Below, piece by piece: positions 1 through 11,495 of a stretch of 64,000 nt of DNA. Source of the DNA: Gigaspora margarita (Eukaryota; Glomeromycota; Glomeromycetes; Diversisporales; Gigasporaceae); the NCBI GenBank assembly GCA_009809945.1, contig WTPW01000190.1, positions 111,378-175,377 on the forward strand, in the 5' to 3' direction. The position numbers were made by a program, and so were the translations under genes. Under the pieces are notes generated by a model that saw only the letters and a program-made list of their open reading frames with translations, did not search any database and had not been told where the DNA came from. The first letter of the stretch is position 1, and the number at the start of each line of letters is the position of its first letter.

Positions 1-415
1 ATTCTGACTTGTGTGTATAACCTGACTACTAACAGTGAACACAAAATTGCAACTAACTTTGGCCTGGTCGATGAAGGCCAGTCAACTACTCTAACTTTCA
101 AAATGAAAACTACTAACTCTTCCTCTCTATCAAGTTATACCTAGGCAGCACTCATTCTATCTTCAAACTTTGTTTTCTTTTATACCACGAACTATCTGTA
201 TAAAACACATAATCTGTTCTATCTTCAATATTCTTCACTACCAAATCCTTTAGTAAATCACTAATTCTATGACCTAAACACTGCTTCTTGATTAACTCCA
301 ATTTATACAGCCTAATCTTAACTATCTCCATATCTTCTTCTGCAATACTGCGATCTCTTGATGTACTAACTAAAAATAACCTTTGTAGTAACTTAAAGGA
401 AATGTCAAGTGCCAA
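1..415 (-). pseudogene. LINE RNase H domain fragment, decayed
   Basis: Minus-strand reading gives an 87-residue open stretch ending with FYTDSSW. This matches the start of an RNase H domain (first catalytic Asp in a YTDGS-type motif) as found downstream of the reverse transcriptase in plant- and fungal-type LINEs. Below position 152 the domain continues only by switching frames: a WPSSTRPELVAIL-like segment, the usual second RNase H block, is readable towards position 1 with stops and shifts. It is therefore a dead copy running off the window. It is probably the same LINE as the reverse-transcriptase remnant at 2456-3664, separated from it by the repeat block between. Family assignment is from motif recognition only. 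Confidence 0.6.
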
Positions 416-639
416 TTGTTTTCTTTTCTAAAGACTCCACTTATTAATTTTATATGTTCATTTTGGTCTACTATAAACTGGCAGTCATTTTCTTTTTCTT
501 TACTATTTAGCTGACATCCCCTATACATTTAATTCTAACTAATCCTTTTTCCTCATGTACCTCTAACTAATGATCTACTACAGTTTTGCACTTCAACTTT
601 CTGTTTACTTAGCCTAACAAAATATAGTCAAAATTCTTC

Positions 640-2455
640 TGTTTCATAAGCAAAATAAATATATGAAATCTTTTGAAAGAAATAGCATGCAGAAATCTTT
701 CAAAAGAATTGCGATTGATGTGCTATTTTTTGAAAAAATCACAATCTTTCAAAAGATTTCAGCATGTATTTTTTTCAAAATATTTTGAAAGATATTTTGA
801 AATATTTCAAAATATATTGCGAAATATTGTGAAATAGGGCAAATAAAAACAATGCAACCCTATATCTAATTATACCCTCCAGGGTTACAAAAGGCAATAT
901 ATTGCATATTATCATGATATTTTGCAATATTTCACAAAATTTGTAAAATTTTTTAAAAAAATTAATAAACGATATACATATTTACATAATCACGCTTTTG
1001 CAAATTTTTGTACATTTTTAAAAGTTTTCACATTGTTTCGCAGTTTAATATAAAACTTTATATTTTTTTATTCATTATTATACATTATATATTTTAAATT
1101 TATTTTAAATTAAATATATATTTTATTCAATAATATATATTTTATTATATATTACTATACAAAAAAAATGAAAAAAATGATAAAAAAAATAAACCCAAAA
1201 AAAAAATAAAAAATAAACAAAAACAAAAATAAAAAAAATAGTATTTAAAATACTTTCGCACTTTATTGCATATAATTTTATATAAAACTAGCCCTATATA
1301 CTTATTTTTGTTCACCCCCAGTTAGCTATTATTTGTTCTTTGTTTTAACTATTATTTGCTTTGGATATTTTTTTTGTTTTGGCTATATCTTTATTTTATG
1401 CTTTTTTTTAAATACTTTCTAAAAATAGTAGAGAAGTAAAAATAAAAAAAAATACATCTCAAAAGTGTTAGTATTCTTGCAAATTGGCAAAAAAATCTGG
1501 TTTGTTCTTGCAAAGTGCTAGAGAAGTTAAAGTTGGTGTTCTTAAAATTGGTGTTCTTGTAAAGTGCCAGAAAAGTTAGATTGTTTTCTTGCAAAGTGCC
1601 AAAGAAGTCAGGAATATAAATAAAAATTAAAAAATAAGTAAAAAAAAACAAATAAAAAACAAAAAAACTGAATAAAAAAAATAAAAGAAGTCCCAAATCT
1701 CCATTTTTCTGACAATTCAGAAATTGCTAAAAGCCAAGTTAATGTTCACAAAATGGCAAAAAAGTCTGTGTTGGTTTTCTTCAAAGTGCTAGAAGTAAGA
1801 GTTGTGTTCTCACAAAGTGCTGGAATAAAATATAAAAAAAATTTAAAAAAAACAAAAATATAAAACAAATGTCAAACAAAAGCGAAACTTGTGAAAACTT
1901 GTGAAAACTTGCAGAAACTTGTGCCCACACTCCTCTAAATATTATTCTTGAAAATTTAGAAATTGTTGTTGATGTTCTTGCAAAGTGTCAGAAGTCTGAG
2001 TTGGCTTGCAAAGTCAACTTGGTGTTCTTGCAAAGTGCCAAAAAGTTGTTGGTTTTCTTGCAAAGGGTAGTGTTCTTGTAAAGTGTGAAAAAATAAATAA
2101 ATAAATAAAAACAAACTGAGAAACAAAAACAAAAAAAAACAAAATGAAACTAAAAAAACAATGTAAACAAAGTGAAAGAAAAAAAAACAAAACAAAATGA
2201 AAAAAACAATATAGAAGATCTAATTTATAAACAAAAGATCTAATCTGATCTTGATAGATCATACAAAATTTCAAAGTATAAAAAAAATATAGTCAAGTGC
2301 ATCCACTCTTGGTATAATCCAGGTTACAGATCTACTAATCCAGCTTGGTTTTACAGGTCTAAAATATTTCGAAATATATTGTGATATGCAAGGTCTTTTG
2401 AAAGATTTTGCATGTTCACAAAATCTTTCAAAAGATTTTGCTACTATAAATTCAC
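640..2455. repeat. Insert of palindromic and minisatellite DNA splitting the LINE
   Basis: Both flanks carry palindromic motifs built from ATCTTTTGAAAGATT-like units (about 660-790 and 2385-2450), and the interior is A/T-rich with a minisatellite. LINE-like minus-strand coding lies on either side (RNase H below 415, reverse-transcriptase tail above 2456), so this block looks inserted or expanded inside the LINE. I see no coding sequence in it. The stretch 416-640 also holds nothing I can name. Confidence 0.45.
1470..2085. repeat. Minisatellite, CTTGCAAAGTGCCA units
   Basis: Irregular repeats of a roughly 30-40 bp unit containing TTCTTGCAAAGTGCCAGA followed by AAGTT and GTTGGTG recur at about 1471-1610, 1755-1825 and 1970-2085. 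They are broken by A-rich tracts. The short open frames over them are frame shadows of the repeat. Confidence 0.6.
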
Positions 2456-3664
2456 TAATGTTAACAATTGCCTAGTCTTTGAACCTTTTGTCATCTTGCA
2501 ATTTCTTTAGTTGTAGTAGTGAGGCTACATGATTTTCTACCTCTAGCTTGTATTCTTTCTTAAGTTTTCTTGAATCTGAACTTCTTAAAACTACTTTCTC
2601 AAGCCTAGAAAACCAACATAGAGTCTTCCTCTTCATACTTCTTTCTCTTGAAACCTTGATCTACTTTCATATCATTAATTTACTTCCAGTCAGGTCCAAG
2701 ATTTGATTTAAACTAATGATCTCCAGATAAATTCTTGATTTAACTAATTGTTTTACCAACTTTCCTTCAAGCAGATCTGTAATTAACCAATTTTCTTTTA
2801 CCCTTTTCTTCTGGCAACTCCTTACTTCAAATTTCAAATTAATTACTTTACACTTTTTTATTATATTACATGTTAAGTTTCTTCTCCAAAGCCTAACAAA
2901 CTCACTACCAAACTGACTGCTCCACATATCCTTCAAAATACTAGCTTTGATAGCACATTGCTTTATTCTTATTTCTGCAAGGATGTCCACTGGTTTGCAA
3001 CTGTTCAATCTTTTTAGTACAGTCGACTCCCGCAATAGTCACATCTCGCTATAGTCACAATCGTGCTATAGTCACCTTAATTTTATTTATCTAATCATAT
3101 AAACTATATAAATTCTTTCTCGCTTTAGTCACAATTTCGCAATAGGCCCATAAAATGCTGATTTTAGCATGTAACTATTGCGGGAGTTGACTGTACACTT
3201 GTTGCTTGCTTGGCTAATAGTATACTTGCTAAAGATTTGAAATCCAGAACACCTCTATGAAAAAGAAGATCATTTGAAGCAGTTTGAACAAGACCTAGCT
3301 TTCTTTTGTATAAACAGATTAATGGCTGGTAAATAAATTCCAACTCCTTCTCCAAGAGTGTTGCAGTCTGTAAAATATACTCTAACTTTAGTAGAAGAAC
3401 CTGATTATTTATATAACTAAGTTGGCTAGCTGTAACCTATTTTTTTTTAGCACATATACGAACGTGCCAACTATACTTCTAGCTATCCATTTAATATTCA
3501 CTAACTCTTTGGATATAGATAAGTAAACACCCAAGAACTTTACATTACAAAGCTTTTTTTTGCTACTAGTTTGGCCTTATAGAATAAAATGTTTCTATCT
3601 TGATATAAAAGCCCTGAGTTCAAAACTACAAGCTTAGATTTGCTACTATTTATTTTAATATTAT
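2456..3664 (-). pseudogene. LINE reverse transcriptase C-terminal part, decayed
   Basis: Reading from 3664 downwards, the minus strand gives a KINSSKSKLVVLNS-like block, the conserved segment just after the catalytic YADD motif of LINE reverse transcriptases. It is followed by a degenerate thumb region and then an open segment with KLGLVQTASNDLL and LASILLAKQA (3355-3200), typical of the LINE region after the reverse transcriptase. The frame is cut by a MITE at 3020-3193 and continues on the other side (3017-2667). The N-terminal part, including the catalytic motif, is missing: the element stops at 3671, where a different repeat begins. Several stops and shifts show it is inactive. Confidence 0.65.
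3020..3193. mobile_element. 174-bp pogo-like MITE in LINE
   Basis: Terminal inverted repeats of about 23 bp (start CAGTCGACTCCCGCAATAG; the other end reads the same on the minus strand with two or three mismatches). It is flanked by TA on both sides (3018-3019 and 3194-3195), as expected for Tc1/mariner/pogo elements. The CAGTCGACTCCCG-type end is typical of pogo/Tigger-like transposons. There is no coding capacity. Removing it with one TA joins the LINE frames without a shift. Confidence 0.75.
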
Positions 3665-3670
3665 TAATAA

Positions 3671-3712
3671 GTAGCTGCGCGATGCAGTCACGCTAAACCA
3701 GGAACGGATGAT
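3671..3712 (+). repeat. Dispersed repeat end, GTAGCTGCGCGATGCAG type
   Basis: A 39-bp conserved end starting GTAGCTGCGCGATGCAG and ending CCAGGAACGGA. Related copies lie at 7338-7376, 35690-35729 and 56436-56472. It contains a small stem (CTGC, loop, GCAG). The LINE sequence stops exactly at this border, so it marks the edge of an inserted element. From 3713 to 4545 I see only A+T-rich DNA without a gene. Confidence 0.5.
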
Positions 3713-4549
3713 GAACTGTATAAATGCAAAATAACGTCTAGGAGCATTGTTTGAAAGATGACCAGAATTAAGCTTAATTCAATCAAAATTTGAAATTACA
3801 CATTTGGGAGTTATTTTACATTTATGCAGAAAGTCTAATTTAGAATTGTTAAATAAATTCTAAAATAAATAGTTACATTTTGTATCAAATTCAGATACAG
3901 TTAATTTGAAAATCAATAGGGCAAGTGATTATTTTGTAATACAAGTAATTATTTTTGGTAATTTAATTGTAGTTTTATGATAAAATTTTTTTGCCAGTAT
4001 AAGGTTATACTGAAGTAATATACTGACAAAATTATATTATAAAAAACTGCATTTTTTCTGAAAACTTAATGTAATTTTAATAGTTATAATAACAAGAAAT
4101 GCATTGGGCAAATTCAGTGAGCTATGCGAAATATAATTACTTTTTGTGTATCAAAAATATTAGGATAGAATTTAATGTAAGTAGTCTATAGCAAATTAGT
4201 ATAAGTTTTTTTTTTTGTATCTATTTAATGTGGTAGATGTATTCTTATAATTAAAAATTTTCTCATGTTTGCTGAAATATTATTTTACTCAAGCTTATTC
4301 ATCGAAAGTAACAAAGTTTGGGAATCTTAGATGAATTTTAAAATTTTTATTTAAAGATAATTATTTTTTTAATTCTTATAATTTCATGTATCACCAGCAA
4401 TAACTTTACTGTGTTAGTTAACTATGAGTTAGATTGTATTAAAATTGTCATGATTTATTGAAATTTTATAATATAAAAATATTGTAGAAGTTCCTAAACT
4501 TTGTTTATCAAAAAAAAGCATGCTTCATCACCCAGAAATTTTATACTCT

Positions 4550-4965
4550 ATATGGTGCTTATGATTAAACAATTGCTAATAAGTTTGTATTGTGATGACA
4601 TTCTTGATCATAATTTGCTTATTGATATTTTAGTCTTAACATTTGATCACAAGTTGTATAATTAATCAAAATGTTAAAGCATAATAACTTGATCATATTG
4701 CTACATTAGTTTTGGGTATAACCAAGATTTATTGGTTGGTAGATTGACATATAATTACAACTATAACAATCACCAAGAAAATTAGTAATTAGATAATTTG
4801 AACAGCAAAATTCTGACCAAAAATTTACGAAAAAATGGAAAAATCAATCTTTTAAATCTTTAGAGAAATGTAATTTTTTCTTAATATTTGCTAATATATT
4901 AATTTTTTTAATAATATCATGTTTTTTATCTATTGTAGGAGCAATTGTTCTTGAACTTTGTTAAA
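4550..4965. repeat. Dispersed repeat, copy 1
   Basis: About 400 bp aligning by eye over its whole length with 15825-16210. Shared blocks include GACATTCTTGATCATAA, ATATTGCTACATTAGTT and AAATTCTGACCAAAA. A shorter third fragment lies at about 14240-14345. No coding capacity. The stretch 4966-5200 holds nothing I recognise. Confidence 0.6.
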
Positions 4966-5384
4966 ACTGCTTGATATGTAAATATCGAGTCAGTTTTTTC
5001 TCGAATCAGTTTGGATCAAGCATGTGATATGTCCGATCACAATTACATTGTTTGATCATTTTGATTGATCCAAGATTGAGTATGAGGTATTTCATAAGTA
5101 ATGAGATAATGGGAAAATCAGAGTATACTTGGGTAAGTATGAGGTAACTTTGATCATAGTATATATATATTTATAATATAAAGTGTGTAGGTAGAGTAGC
5201 CATGCTTTTTCTGCGAACCCGGTTATATCAACCCACTCCCATAATAAATGTTCGAGCTTCACAATGACCTGTCAGACAAAAGTAATACAGGGGTAAGGCT
5301 GAGACATAAGTTTGCTTTGTCACTCGACCCATATACAACAAACATGACTATGGAATATACATATGGGATCTTGCCTTGCTGCCC

Positions 5385-6400
5385 ACGTGGTCCACAGATG
5401 GTTCCTAGAAACGTGTTAAGTGAATGCATCTATCCCTTTGTTCTAGCATCCATCACACTAATCTCTGATATCCGGTTGTCCACCCGGGCTATCACCACAC
5501 CTATAAACCTAAAGACAAAGGAGGAATAACAATTTCCCCTTAAACAACAATCCCTTATAACCTCATACTTACCCAACCGAACCAACCTCTCTCACAATAC
5601 CCAATTTTACTCATTACTATACCTCATGCCTTAATGCCTTATTCTCTTATTTCCCATACCCATGATATCCATTACTGATACCTCATACTTATCACCCGGT
5701 CCACAAAAGGATGCCATGTGACCTTGTTCAGAGCATCTTATTTATATCCGATCTGTCAATCAGACTCATCTTTGATATCTGGACTGTCCACCCGAGCTAT
5801 CGACTATACTTAAACCTTTACCCAAATCAATTCTCCCACGCAACCAAAATGACTCTCCCATCCAATACATCATTCCTACCCATCCCTTATACTTACAATA
5901 AACATCACAAATACCTTATATTTCCCAACTATCCATCTATAGCATGGTCTGAGTCACAACCCCATGCAAATAGATGCCTCATGACTTCATTCACGGCATC
6001 TTTCTCTAATATTCAACATTTCGACCAGGTCAACAAGCTAATCCCTTCGATATTCAAATTGTCCACACGAGCTATCGAATCTTCCTATAAACCCACTAAA
6101 TTCACAAAAAGCTCTGACTAATGGTGGGCAGGCAGGTAACGACAAAGCTAGACTTTTGTCGAGCTAATAGCAATTTCCTACTCTTCTCCTAAATAGCCAT
6201 TTCTCATGACCCATATATACTCACCCAGCATATCTCATCGAATATATCATCTTTACGCACTCCTCATACCTACTATATCTGTCACCATACCTCATACTTA
6301 CCCATCGTCAACTAAGTCATGGATCTGGGTCACGGTCTCGTGACAAATGGATGCAAAGTGACTTCACTTCGTTTACGCATCTCATTTGCATGAACTGTTG
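5385..6400. repeat. Old tandem repeat, about 260-370 bp unit, four copies
   Basis: The blocks around 5385, 5692, 5951 and 6320 each begin with a variant of TCACCGGTCCAC...GATGC...GTGACTTC...GCATCT. Three of them are followed by a variant of GATATCCGGATTGTCCACCC with GAGCTATC (5466, 5773, 6045). The segment is richer in C than its surroundings and contains recurring CCTCATACTTACCC strings. Open frames at 5248-5529 and 5711-6121 overlap the repeat and have no recognisable protein signature, so I do not call them genes. From 6401 to 6737 I see no gene. Confidence 0.5.
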
Positions 6401-6737
6401 AGACAACAGGCATGATGTGTAAAAAAAAAATACAACAAAAAATAATAGTAAGTGAGTAAACAGCTAAATGATGCTATGAAACTGCGTAAGCTGCTCGATA
6501 AACAGGAGAAAGACCCGCATGCCTTTTCATAGTAAGTTACTGTACCCCAGATATGAGAGACAAATAGTTAATTTAGTTAAGACCATTATGCAAAATGCTT
6601 CATGTTCGTAAAATATTTGGTTGGCATTTTTTACGCTCAAAATAGTTCGTATATATTAGGCAATCAGCCAACAGAAGCACAATTTTAGGAGTTGTTTAAG
6701 GGCGTTAAAAAACTGATCTATAAAGTAACAACTCATA

Positions 6738-6970
6738 CAGGGGCGTCCCAAAAATTCCATGTCGAAATACTTCAGAGCGCATCGGAACCATGGTCGATTG
6801 GATTGGAATTGATCAATTTTGCCCCATCATAAAAAATTTTACTAATAAACCATATCCATTCATTAAGTAAAAAATACCCAGCTGATAATTTTGCTATAGA
6901 ACTGCTAATAACTTGGGCTAAACGCCTGCCTAGATCCGATGCATCCAACTCTGAATTTTTAGGACACTCG
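6738..6970. mobile_element. TA-flanked MITE family 1, copy A
   Basis: The left end, TACAGGGGCGTCCCAAAAAT, matches the inverted repeat of three other copies (11260-11495, 13869-14107, 57193-57427). The body is conserved, with ATTTTACTAATAAACCATAT and GATAATTTTGCTATAGAAC. The right end is worn. The 71-codon minus-strand open frame inside is a shadow of this repeat. Ends and TA flanks suggest a Tc1/mariner-type non-autonomous element. Confidence 0.7.
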
Positions 6971-7337
6971 ATTAATGCCACTGCCACAGCATCAATTAAT
7001 CAATCAATTCTGTATCGAGATAAGTAATCAAGTTTTTATCTTTTATATCTATTTACGGTATGGCTGTAATGCGTTAATAACATATTTAGTTGGTGCAATT
7101 TCGAAAGACAATAATAAAAAAAAGGATATTTTATAGTGATCGTCATACACTTGAGAAAACCTGTTAAAGCGATATTTGGTTAAACAATTCTCATACAATA
7201 GATAAATATAGCATTATGTGATGCATATCGTGATGTTTAAGTGCAGAAATTCATGTTTTTACTGCATTTAGTGCATTGTCCAATTAATTATGAGATTTTG
7301 CGGATGCACATCTCTTAACTTGCTATAACAACTACTA

Positions 7338-7376
7338 GATAGCTGCGCGACATTGTCACACAAAACCAGAAACGGA
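7338..7376 (+). repeat. Dispersed repeat end, GTAGCTGCGC family
   Basis: Second copy of the conserved end: TAGCTGCGCGACATTGTCAC followed by AAAACCAGAAACGGAAG. Flanking sequence is unrelated to the copy at 3671. From 6971 to 7337 and 7377 to 7633 I see A+T-rich DNA without a gene. Confidence 0.5.
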
Positions 7377-7633
7377 AGGCTAAATAGTGGTTAAATGAAT
7401 GAATAATATGAAAATAGAGAAACAGATCTGATATTATTTATTCAATTAAATGTATTAAAAAAAGGAAATTCAATTAATTTTTGTATTGTTTTTTTAGTAG
7501 TAATTATTATATAAATGATTAACAATAAATTTACGTTTTACTGTGTTTAGCATATTGTCCAATAAGTACTTTGGTCTTTACAAGAAAAAAGTTTGCAAAC
7601 TTTGATAGATTCAGTATTAAGTTTAAAATACTA

Positions 7634-8262
7634 TCCCTTAAACCGTAATGCGGGCAAATTTGCCTGCTAAAATTTTTTGTGAACTATTTTTTTGTTATTA
7701 CTCTAGATTTTATTAAGCCATGCCCCTATATTTTCTAAGCTAGAATAAAAGCGCATAATATGCTTGTTGTTTAATAATCATTAATTTGTGGAATTTATTT
7801 AACTGTGCCCCAAAAATAACCTAAGTAGGGTTGGTCGTAATATGATCTTTACGTTCAAATTTAATAATAAAAAAGGAAACTGTCATGTGACAAATATGAA
7901 TGATTTTCATAATCGTCACGTAGAGGTACATTTTATAATATAACCTTAGAGTTGGGTGAAGATTCTTTATAACCAATGTCACAGAGCTAATTTTGGGGGT
8001 AATGGTGTAAAAATAATATGGTCCAAAAGATCAAGTCAAATGGCATGTTTTACAGTTATTTTGTAAACTTATGCTATTTGTTTAGATGATTTTTAATATA
8101 TAAAACTGCGATTATTGAGTGTGATATATGACTCAAGTTTTTAGAAGTCACAATAGTCGATTAGAATGAATAATTTCATAAAAAAAATTTTTTTATATGT
8201 CCTATTTTTATCCAATTATTTTAGCGGGCAAATTTGCCCACTAAATTTTATGGTTTAAGAGA
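7634..8262. mobile_element. 629-bp TA-flanked TIR element, TCCCTTAAAC family
   Basis: Starts TCCCTTAAACCGTAATGCGG and ends with the inverted form (TTATGGTTTAAGAGA), with TA at 7632-7633 and 8263-8264. Just inside both ends is a palindrome GGCAAATTTGCC. Other copies: 24674-25326 (complete) and 42745-43308 (right part). It has no coding capacity. Its right border touches the next element, so the TA between them is shared or overlapped. Confidence 0.7.
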
Positions 8263-8264
8263 TA

Positions 8265-8715
8265 GTGCGGACAGCCTAGTTGCAGCAAATAAAAATTTTT
8301 AGTGGCCAAATTCAGATTTTATTTTTTATATATATTAAGAGGCCAATTTGAAAATTTAGCTAATATTTATATATAAAGAGGCCAAATTTAAATTTTTAAT
8401 ATATATAAAGTTGCCAAATTTAAAATTTTAATATATATAAAATGGCCAAATTTAAATTTTTAAGTGGCAAATTTGGTTTTTTATATATATAAAAGGGGGC
8501 CAAATTTCATATTTAATTATAAAAATGCTATAACTTTAATCTGCTATAACTTTTGTTATAAATAGATTTAAAAAATTTAGGAGCATAGAAGTGTTTAGCT
8601 TGTTTTGATTTAATATTTTAAGATAGTACTTTTTTTTTTACAATTTTTTTTGAAAAAGGATTAGCAATTTGAATTTTATTAATTTTATTTGTCGGGACTA
8701 GGGTGTTTGCACTAT
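8265..8715. mobile_element. TIR element with GGCCAAATT repeats, empty of SINE
   Basis: The ends read TAGTGCGGACAGCCTAGTTG and, inverted, TAGTGCAAACACCCTAGTCC. The body has five or six internal units of GGCCAAATTTAAATTTTTAA separated by TATATATAAA. It is the relative of 28768-30033, and shows the uninterrupted form: GAAAAAGGATTAGCAATTTG runs straight through where the other copy carries a SINE. No protein is encoded. Confidence 0.65.
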
Positions 8716-10139
8716 ATAAAAATTTTTTTTTAGAAAATGATAATTGTATATATTGGGCTATCTATACATGTGGGTTTAAATTGTTTATGGCCTGTTATAA
8801 TACCATAATGCTAAAATTATTTTAGGCAGTTAAATTTTCGACTGTCTAAAATAATTTGGCTATCAAAAATATTTTTAGCTGCCCAAAATATTTTTGGCTG
8901 CTTAAAATATTTAGGTAATCTAAATATTTTCAACTGCTGAATGTTTTAAAACATTGTTCTTCAATAATATATTATTGATTATTCTCTGTTACTACATTTT
9001 TTTGCATTACTAATTCATACTTGTGTATTTGTTCTCTTCAAGTTTGCTACTANAAATAGTAATTTCTTAATTCCTTTGCATATTCTTAAAATTTTTGGTA
9101 AGGTACAAAATTTGAATAAATTAAAATTGATTGTATATAGTTTATATATCTATATATGTAATAATTTTAAAATAGTTCAACTNATATGAATTACTAATTT
9201 TAAATGAATATTTGATTGTATTCTTGTAATGAATAAAAATTGTAAATATCTAATATTTAGATGAGCATATATTAATTCTTTTTTTTTGCTCATTATTTAT
9301 TAATATATTTTGTAATTTTTTAATTTTTTATTTGTACTCTATTCTTATTATTATTAATATTAGGTTTTATAATAATTGATTAGTTTTTTAAATTTTTTCA
9401 CTTGCTTTTTTTTTTAATAATTGTTAAATGGATGTCAATTCTAAAAGGACAATTCAGAATTGGCATAAAATTTAGAAATGACACAGTAAAAGAATACATA
9501 AACTACTTTTTATCATTATTTACAGATTGCCTTAAGATTCAAATTGCAGTTATTGCAATTTTATTTGGATAAATTAATTTTATTTTATTTTTTTTATTTA
9601 ATATTTATTTAATGGTATCAGGTTTACTCAGTTTCAATCAACTCCAATAATTACTTTACTGAAAAGTTAATTTTGCAGAGAAGTAACTTCAGACAAGGTT
9701 ATTTTGTAATTGATTGATTCTGTTTTATAATAGTCAGTTCAGCAAAAGCTAATTTTATAGGCAAATTAATTCTAGTTATTGTCATTAGAGAAAAGTTTAG
9801 GTTTAAGTTAGTGCAATTTATAAAAAAATTGTTAGTGCAATATATTGAATTAATTGTCTGTAAAATAATGTTATTTGTATAATAATTATCTACAAACTGT
9901 ATTTGTCATTGAAATAATATGGATGTAGGTTTATTTATTTATTATGAGTTATTGTTTTATTTTTATTTCAAAAGAATCAACAATATAAACCCACAAGAAT
10001 AATGAACCCTTTGAAAATTAATTTAGTACAATATTAATNATATTAAATAGTTAACGGATGCATAGCAACCAATCTTGCAGGTGAAATATTCAAAAAATCA
10101 CAAGGTGATCATTTTTACATGACAATTAAAAAAGCATTA
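8716..10139. other. A+T-rich stretch without recognisable gene
   Basis: I find only poly-T tracts, short repeats of a TTTTTGGCTGC-like unit (8800-8950) and a few N bases. No open frame of convincing composition is present on either strand. Confidence 0.6.
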
Positions 10140-10208
10140 GGCTTTGAAGTAATGTGCTAACCTGGACCATGAAGGAGATCAGGTTGTAAGCACATTAAAT
10201 TCAAAGCC
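10140..10208. repeat. Foldback hairpin, about 27-bp arms
   Basis: GGCTTTGAAGTAATGTGCT plus AACCTG on the left pairs with CAGGTTGTAAGCACATTAA plus TTCAAAGCC on the right across a 15-nt loop, with only small bulges. The size resembles a small-RNA precursor or a short foldback element. Nothing here shows expression. Confidence 0.5.
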
Positions 10209-10260
10209 AGATGCATTGGTATTGGATGTGGAACATCTAGAAACTGATTTTTTTTCTTTA

Positions 10261-10628
10261 GCTTATGCAAAGTAGATTTTTCATTTTGCATTGGCTGCTA
10301 TTCCATTTTTTTTTGGTTTTTTTTTTAATACCAATTGTGCCAATTGTTTGATTTTTGACATTTATTCTTTCCTGCTATTTGCATCTAGTGTCACCTAATG
10401 GAGACCTTAATTTCTTGTAATTGTTCAATAGGACAGGCAGGAAAAATATGACTACTGGCCCAATTTTTTGATTCCTTATTTTGCAAAATGAAAACTAACT
10501 TTGTATAAACTTAAATGTGAATATATTCTAATTGCAGTTAATTAAAAAAAAAGGAAAAAAAAGGCATTTGTTTGTCTGAAATTTTAAAATCTATATCATG
10601 CAAAATGAAATATCAACTTTGTGTGGCC
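10261..10628. mobile_element. MITE family 2 (GGCCACGCAAAG ends), copy 1
   Basis: Left end ATGCAAAGTAGATTTTTCA and right end GTGTGGCC in inverted orientation. The interior is shared with the other copies: CCAATTGTGCCAATTG, GTGTCACCTAATGGAGACC and GGACAGGCAGGAAAAATATG. The consensus ends read GGCCACGCAAAGTTGATTTT on both sides. Confidence 0.65.
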
Positions 10629-10740
10629 TTATAACAAACTAATCACTTGAGCTTATTTGAGATAATTTGGTGCATAAATAGTAATTGTATGATCCACATT
10701 TATCATTAAAAGAAAACAATAATATATTCACTTTCAGATT

Positions 10741-11097
10741 AGGCTATGAAAAGTTAATTTTTTGTTTTGTATAACCTGCAAACTAAATTTGTCCCAAAAA
10801 ATTTTTTTTAATTCCTATTGTTCCAATTATTCCATTTTTGGCATTTAATTATATATCTGGTATTACCTGATAATGACCTTGGTTTTCCAGAATTGCCCGA
10901 TAGGTATGATAAAAAAAAATAAAATTTTCTGATTCTATTATGTGAACTGAAGAACCAAGTTTGTGTGACCTTAAATGTAAGTGTGAATTAATTTAGGGCA
11001 TGCAAAGGTAATTGGTTTTTTTAAAAAAATCTGACTCGCCAACTGTAATTTTGAAACACCAGGTAATGCAAAATGAAAAATTAACTTTGCGTGGTCT
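10741..11097. mobile_element. MITE family 2, copy 2
   Basis: Same order of blocks as the copy 110 bp upstream, more diverged: AGGCTATGAAAAGTTAATTT at the left and AATTAACTTTGCGTGGTCT at the right. No coding sequence. Confidence 0.6.
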
Positions 11098-11259
11098 AAC
11101 CACTTCTATCTAACTTACTCAAAAATTAATGCGAAAACCAATAAACATCTACTAGAGACGGTTATAGAGAAATAACTTTCTATAACTTTACTTATTGGAT
11201 GAACTTTAGTTTAAAATGCCAATTCTTTACAAATCTTGCTCAAAGTTAGCTGAAAATTA

Positions 11260-11495
11260 TTGCAGGACAGATTAATTTCACACAGATGCGTTGGATCTAG
11301 ATTGGTATTTAGCCCTAATTATTAGCAGGTTCTATAGTAAAATTATAAGCTGGCATTTTTTATTTAGTGGATGAATATGATTTATTAGTAAACTTTTTAT
11401 GATCTTGGGGCAAAATTTATCAATTCCAATATAGCTGACCAAGATTTTGATGCACTTCGACAGTTCCAACCCAAAAATTTGGGGTCCCACCCCTG
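11260..11495. mobile_element. TA-flanked MITE family 1, copy B
   Basis: Inverse orientation to copy A. The right end, GGGGTCCCACCCCTG, is followed by TA. The body has GGTTCTATAGTAAAATTATA and GGGCAAAATTTATCAATTCC. The left end is worn. The 63-codon minus frame here is a shadow of the element. Confidence 0.65.

Noticed and set aside
1391-2274. Minus ORFs of 79-101 codons
   Set aside because: Phe-rich translations of A-rich DNA and of the CTTGCAAAGTGCCA minisatellite.
5248-6121. Plus ORFs of 93 and 136 codons
   Set aside because: They overlap a diverged tandem repeat, have no homologous wording between units and no recognisable domain.
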